5,972 nt of DNA from Methanomicrobia archaeon (GTDB lineage Archaea > Methanobacteriota_B > Thermococci > Methanofastidiosales > NM3), in the NCBI GenBank assembly GCA_011372835.1, contig DSAJ01000064.1, positions 1 to 5,972 of the forward strand. Direction: 5' to 3'. Within the stretch, counting starts at the first letter, position 1; every line of letters begins with the position of its first letter. The notes below the pieces were generated by a model. It was not told where the DNA came from. It did not search any database and saw only the letters and a program-made list of their open reading frames with translations. The translations under genes were made by a program, and so were the position numbers. Positions 5,544-5,972 of the stretch are shown here, piece after piece.

Positions 5544-5587
5544 ATACGTATTATTTTGTATACGATATGTGCAATCACGTATATATC
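5544..5587 (-). promoter_or_regulatory. ABC operon promoter with ATACG/CGTAT half-sites
   Basis: On the minus strand GATATATA (5587-5580) is the best TATA-like box, centred about 48 bases before the ATG at 5535, which leaves a leader of roughly 20-35 bases. Overlapping it is an inverted repeat TATACG (5559-5564) and CGTATA (5578-5583) with 13 bases between, and an 8-base palindrome ATACGTAT at 5544-5551. The shared ATACG core suggests a dimeric repressor covering the promoter and start region. Bound protein unknown; a second TATA-like element, GTATACAAA near 5560, is possible. Confidence 0.4.
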
Positions 5588-5621
5588 AATTTCTATTATT
5601 TGATAAAAGTGCAATATGGGT

Positions 5622-5647
5622 AAAATGAAAAAAGAATGAGTAAAAAA
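5622..5647 (-). terminator. Oligo-T terminator of the CPBP protease gene
   Basis: Just beyond the CPBP stop codon the minus strand carries T6 (5647-5642), T6 (5633-5628) and T4 (5625-5622). Clustered T runs without a hairpin match archaeal termination. This separates the CPBP transcript from the ABC operon, although partial read-through is possible. Confidence 0.55.
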
Positions 5648-5650
5648 GTA

Positions 5651-5972
5651 TCATTGGCGGTATTGCCTCGGATTTTTCCTATATTTCATGTAATAAATCA
5701 CAATGAGTACCGCAACGACGCCCCGAAGAACGGTGGAGATGAGCTCGGCACCGGTGGTCATCCCGAACGTCTCGCCCATGAGATTGTCGAGATAGTGAAA
5801 TATGATCACGGAAAGTATGCTTCGTCCCGTCCCGAAATAGATGGCACCGTAGACGACGGACGTGAAGATGATACCTAGCATGAAGCTCCAGAACAGTGGT
5901 GTGAACATGCCAAGCTGGTGCTGATAGGTGCCCTCGACGAAAAAGACCGGCAGGTGCCAGACGGCCCATAAG
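5651..5972 (-). CDS. CPBP family intramembrane metal-independent or Glu-type protease, C-terminal part
   Basis: The frame is open from the window edge to a TGA at 5653-5651, giving 106 visible residues; the N-terminus lies outside. Numbering from the first visible residue, WAVWHLP at 2-8 is the second CPBP motif (aromatic-x3-His followed by LP), continuing into FFVEGTYQ at 10-17. HYLDN at 59-63 is the third motif (His-x3-Asn). The first motif, EExxxR with the catalytic Glu, is outside the window. Helices are visible near 27-44, 50-60 and 79-94, and the chain ends in a basic cytoplasmic tail. CPBP (Abi) proteins are membrane proteases related to Rce1; in microbes some protect against the cell's own peptide toxins or process exported peptides (family knowledge). 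An ATG at 5908 exists, but starting there would cut off the WHLP motif, so it is not the real start. Confidence 0.85.
   Translation of the reverse strand, partial: LWAVWHLPVFFVEGTYQHQLGMFTPLFWSFMLGIIFTSVVYGAIYFGTGRSILSVIIFHYLDNLMGETFGMTTGAELISTVLRGVVAVLIVIYYMKYRKNPRQYRQ

Overview
The window looks archaeal, most likely from a euryarchaeon; the exact lineage is a guess. The reasons are: (a) a TATA-like box centred about 25 bases upstream of an ATG in front of the SRA-like gene, the geometry of a leaderless archaeal transcript; (b) oligo-T runs rather than hairpin-plus-T terminators behind several genes; (c) Shine-Dalgarno sites only in front of internal operon genes and one single gene; and (d) the gene types (solo sCache protein, CPBP protease, ABC-2 exporter with two permeases). 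A bacterium is not strictly excluded. Most genes are GC-rich and the spacers are AT-rich.

Layout, left to right. Bases 2-385 (+) hold the C-terminal part of an AT-rich DUF4411 (PIN-like) toxin-type gene that enters from outside the window. Bases 386-673 are non-coding, with oligo-T tracts and several short inverted repeats. Bases 674-1222 (-) encode an SRA/PUA-like domain followed by a proline-rich linker and a C-terminal membrane helix, the most unusual protein here. Bases 1326-1826 (-) encode an exported, N-terminally anchored solo sCache_2 sensor-type protein. After a divergent promoter region, 1957-2604 (+) encodes a class I SAM-dependent methyltransferase. Its stop codon overlaps the stop codon of the convergent ABC operon (5523 to 2601, -), which encodes an ABC ATPase and two ABC-2 permeases in overlapping, coupled reading frames. 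Upstream of that operon, on the same strand, a CPBP-family intramembrane protease (5651 to window end) is cut by the window edge.

How they work together. The ATPase and the two permeases almost certainly form one exporter with a heterodimeric membrane part; the substrate is unknown. The CPBP gene is adjacent and co-directional but has its own oligo-T terminator, and the ABC operon has its own promoter region with three ATACG-type half-sites, so any joint role is inference. The SRA-like membrane protein next to a toxin-type PIN gene hints at the edge of an accessory or defence region. The compositional change near base 400 suggests that the PIN gene arrived separately. No tRNA, rRNA, CRISPR array, insertion sequence or origin was seen.
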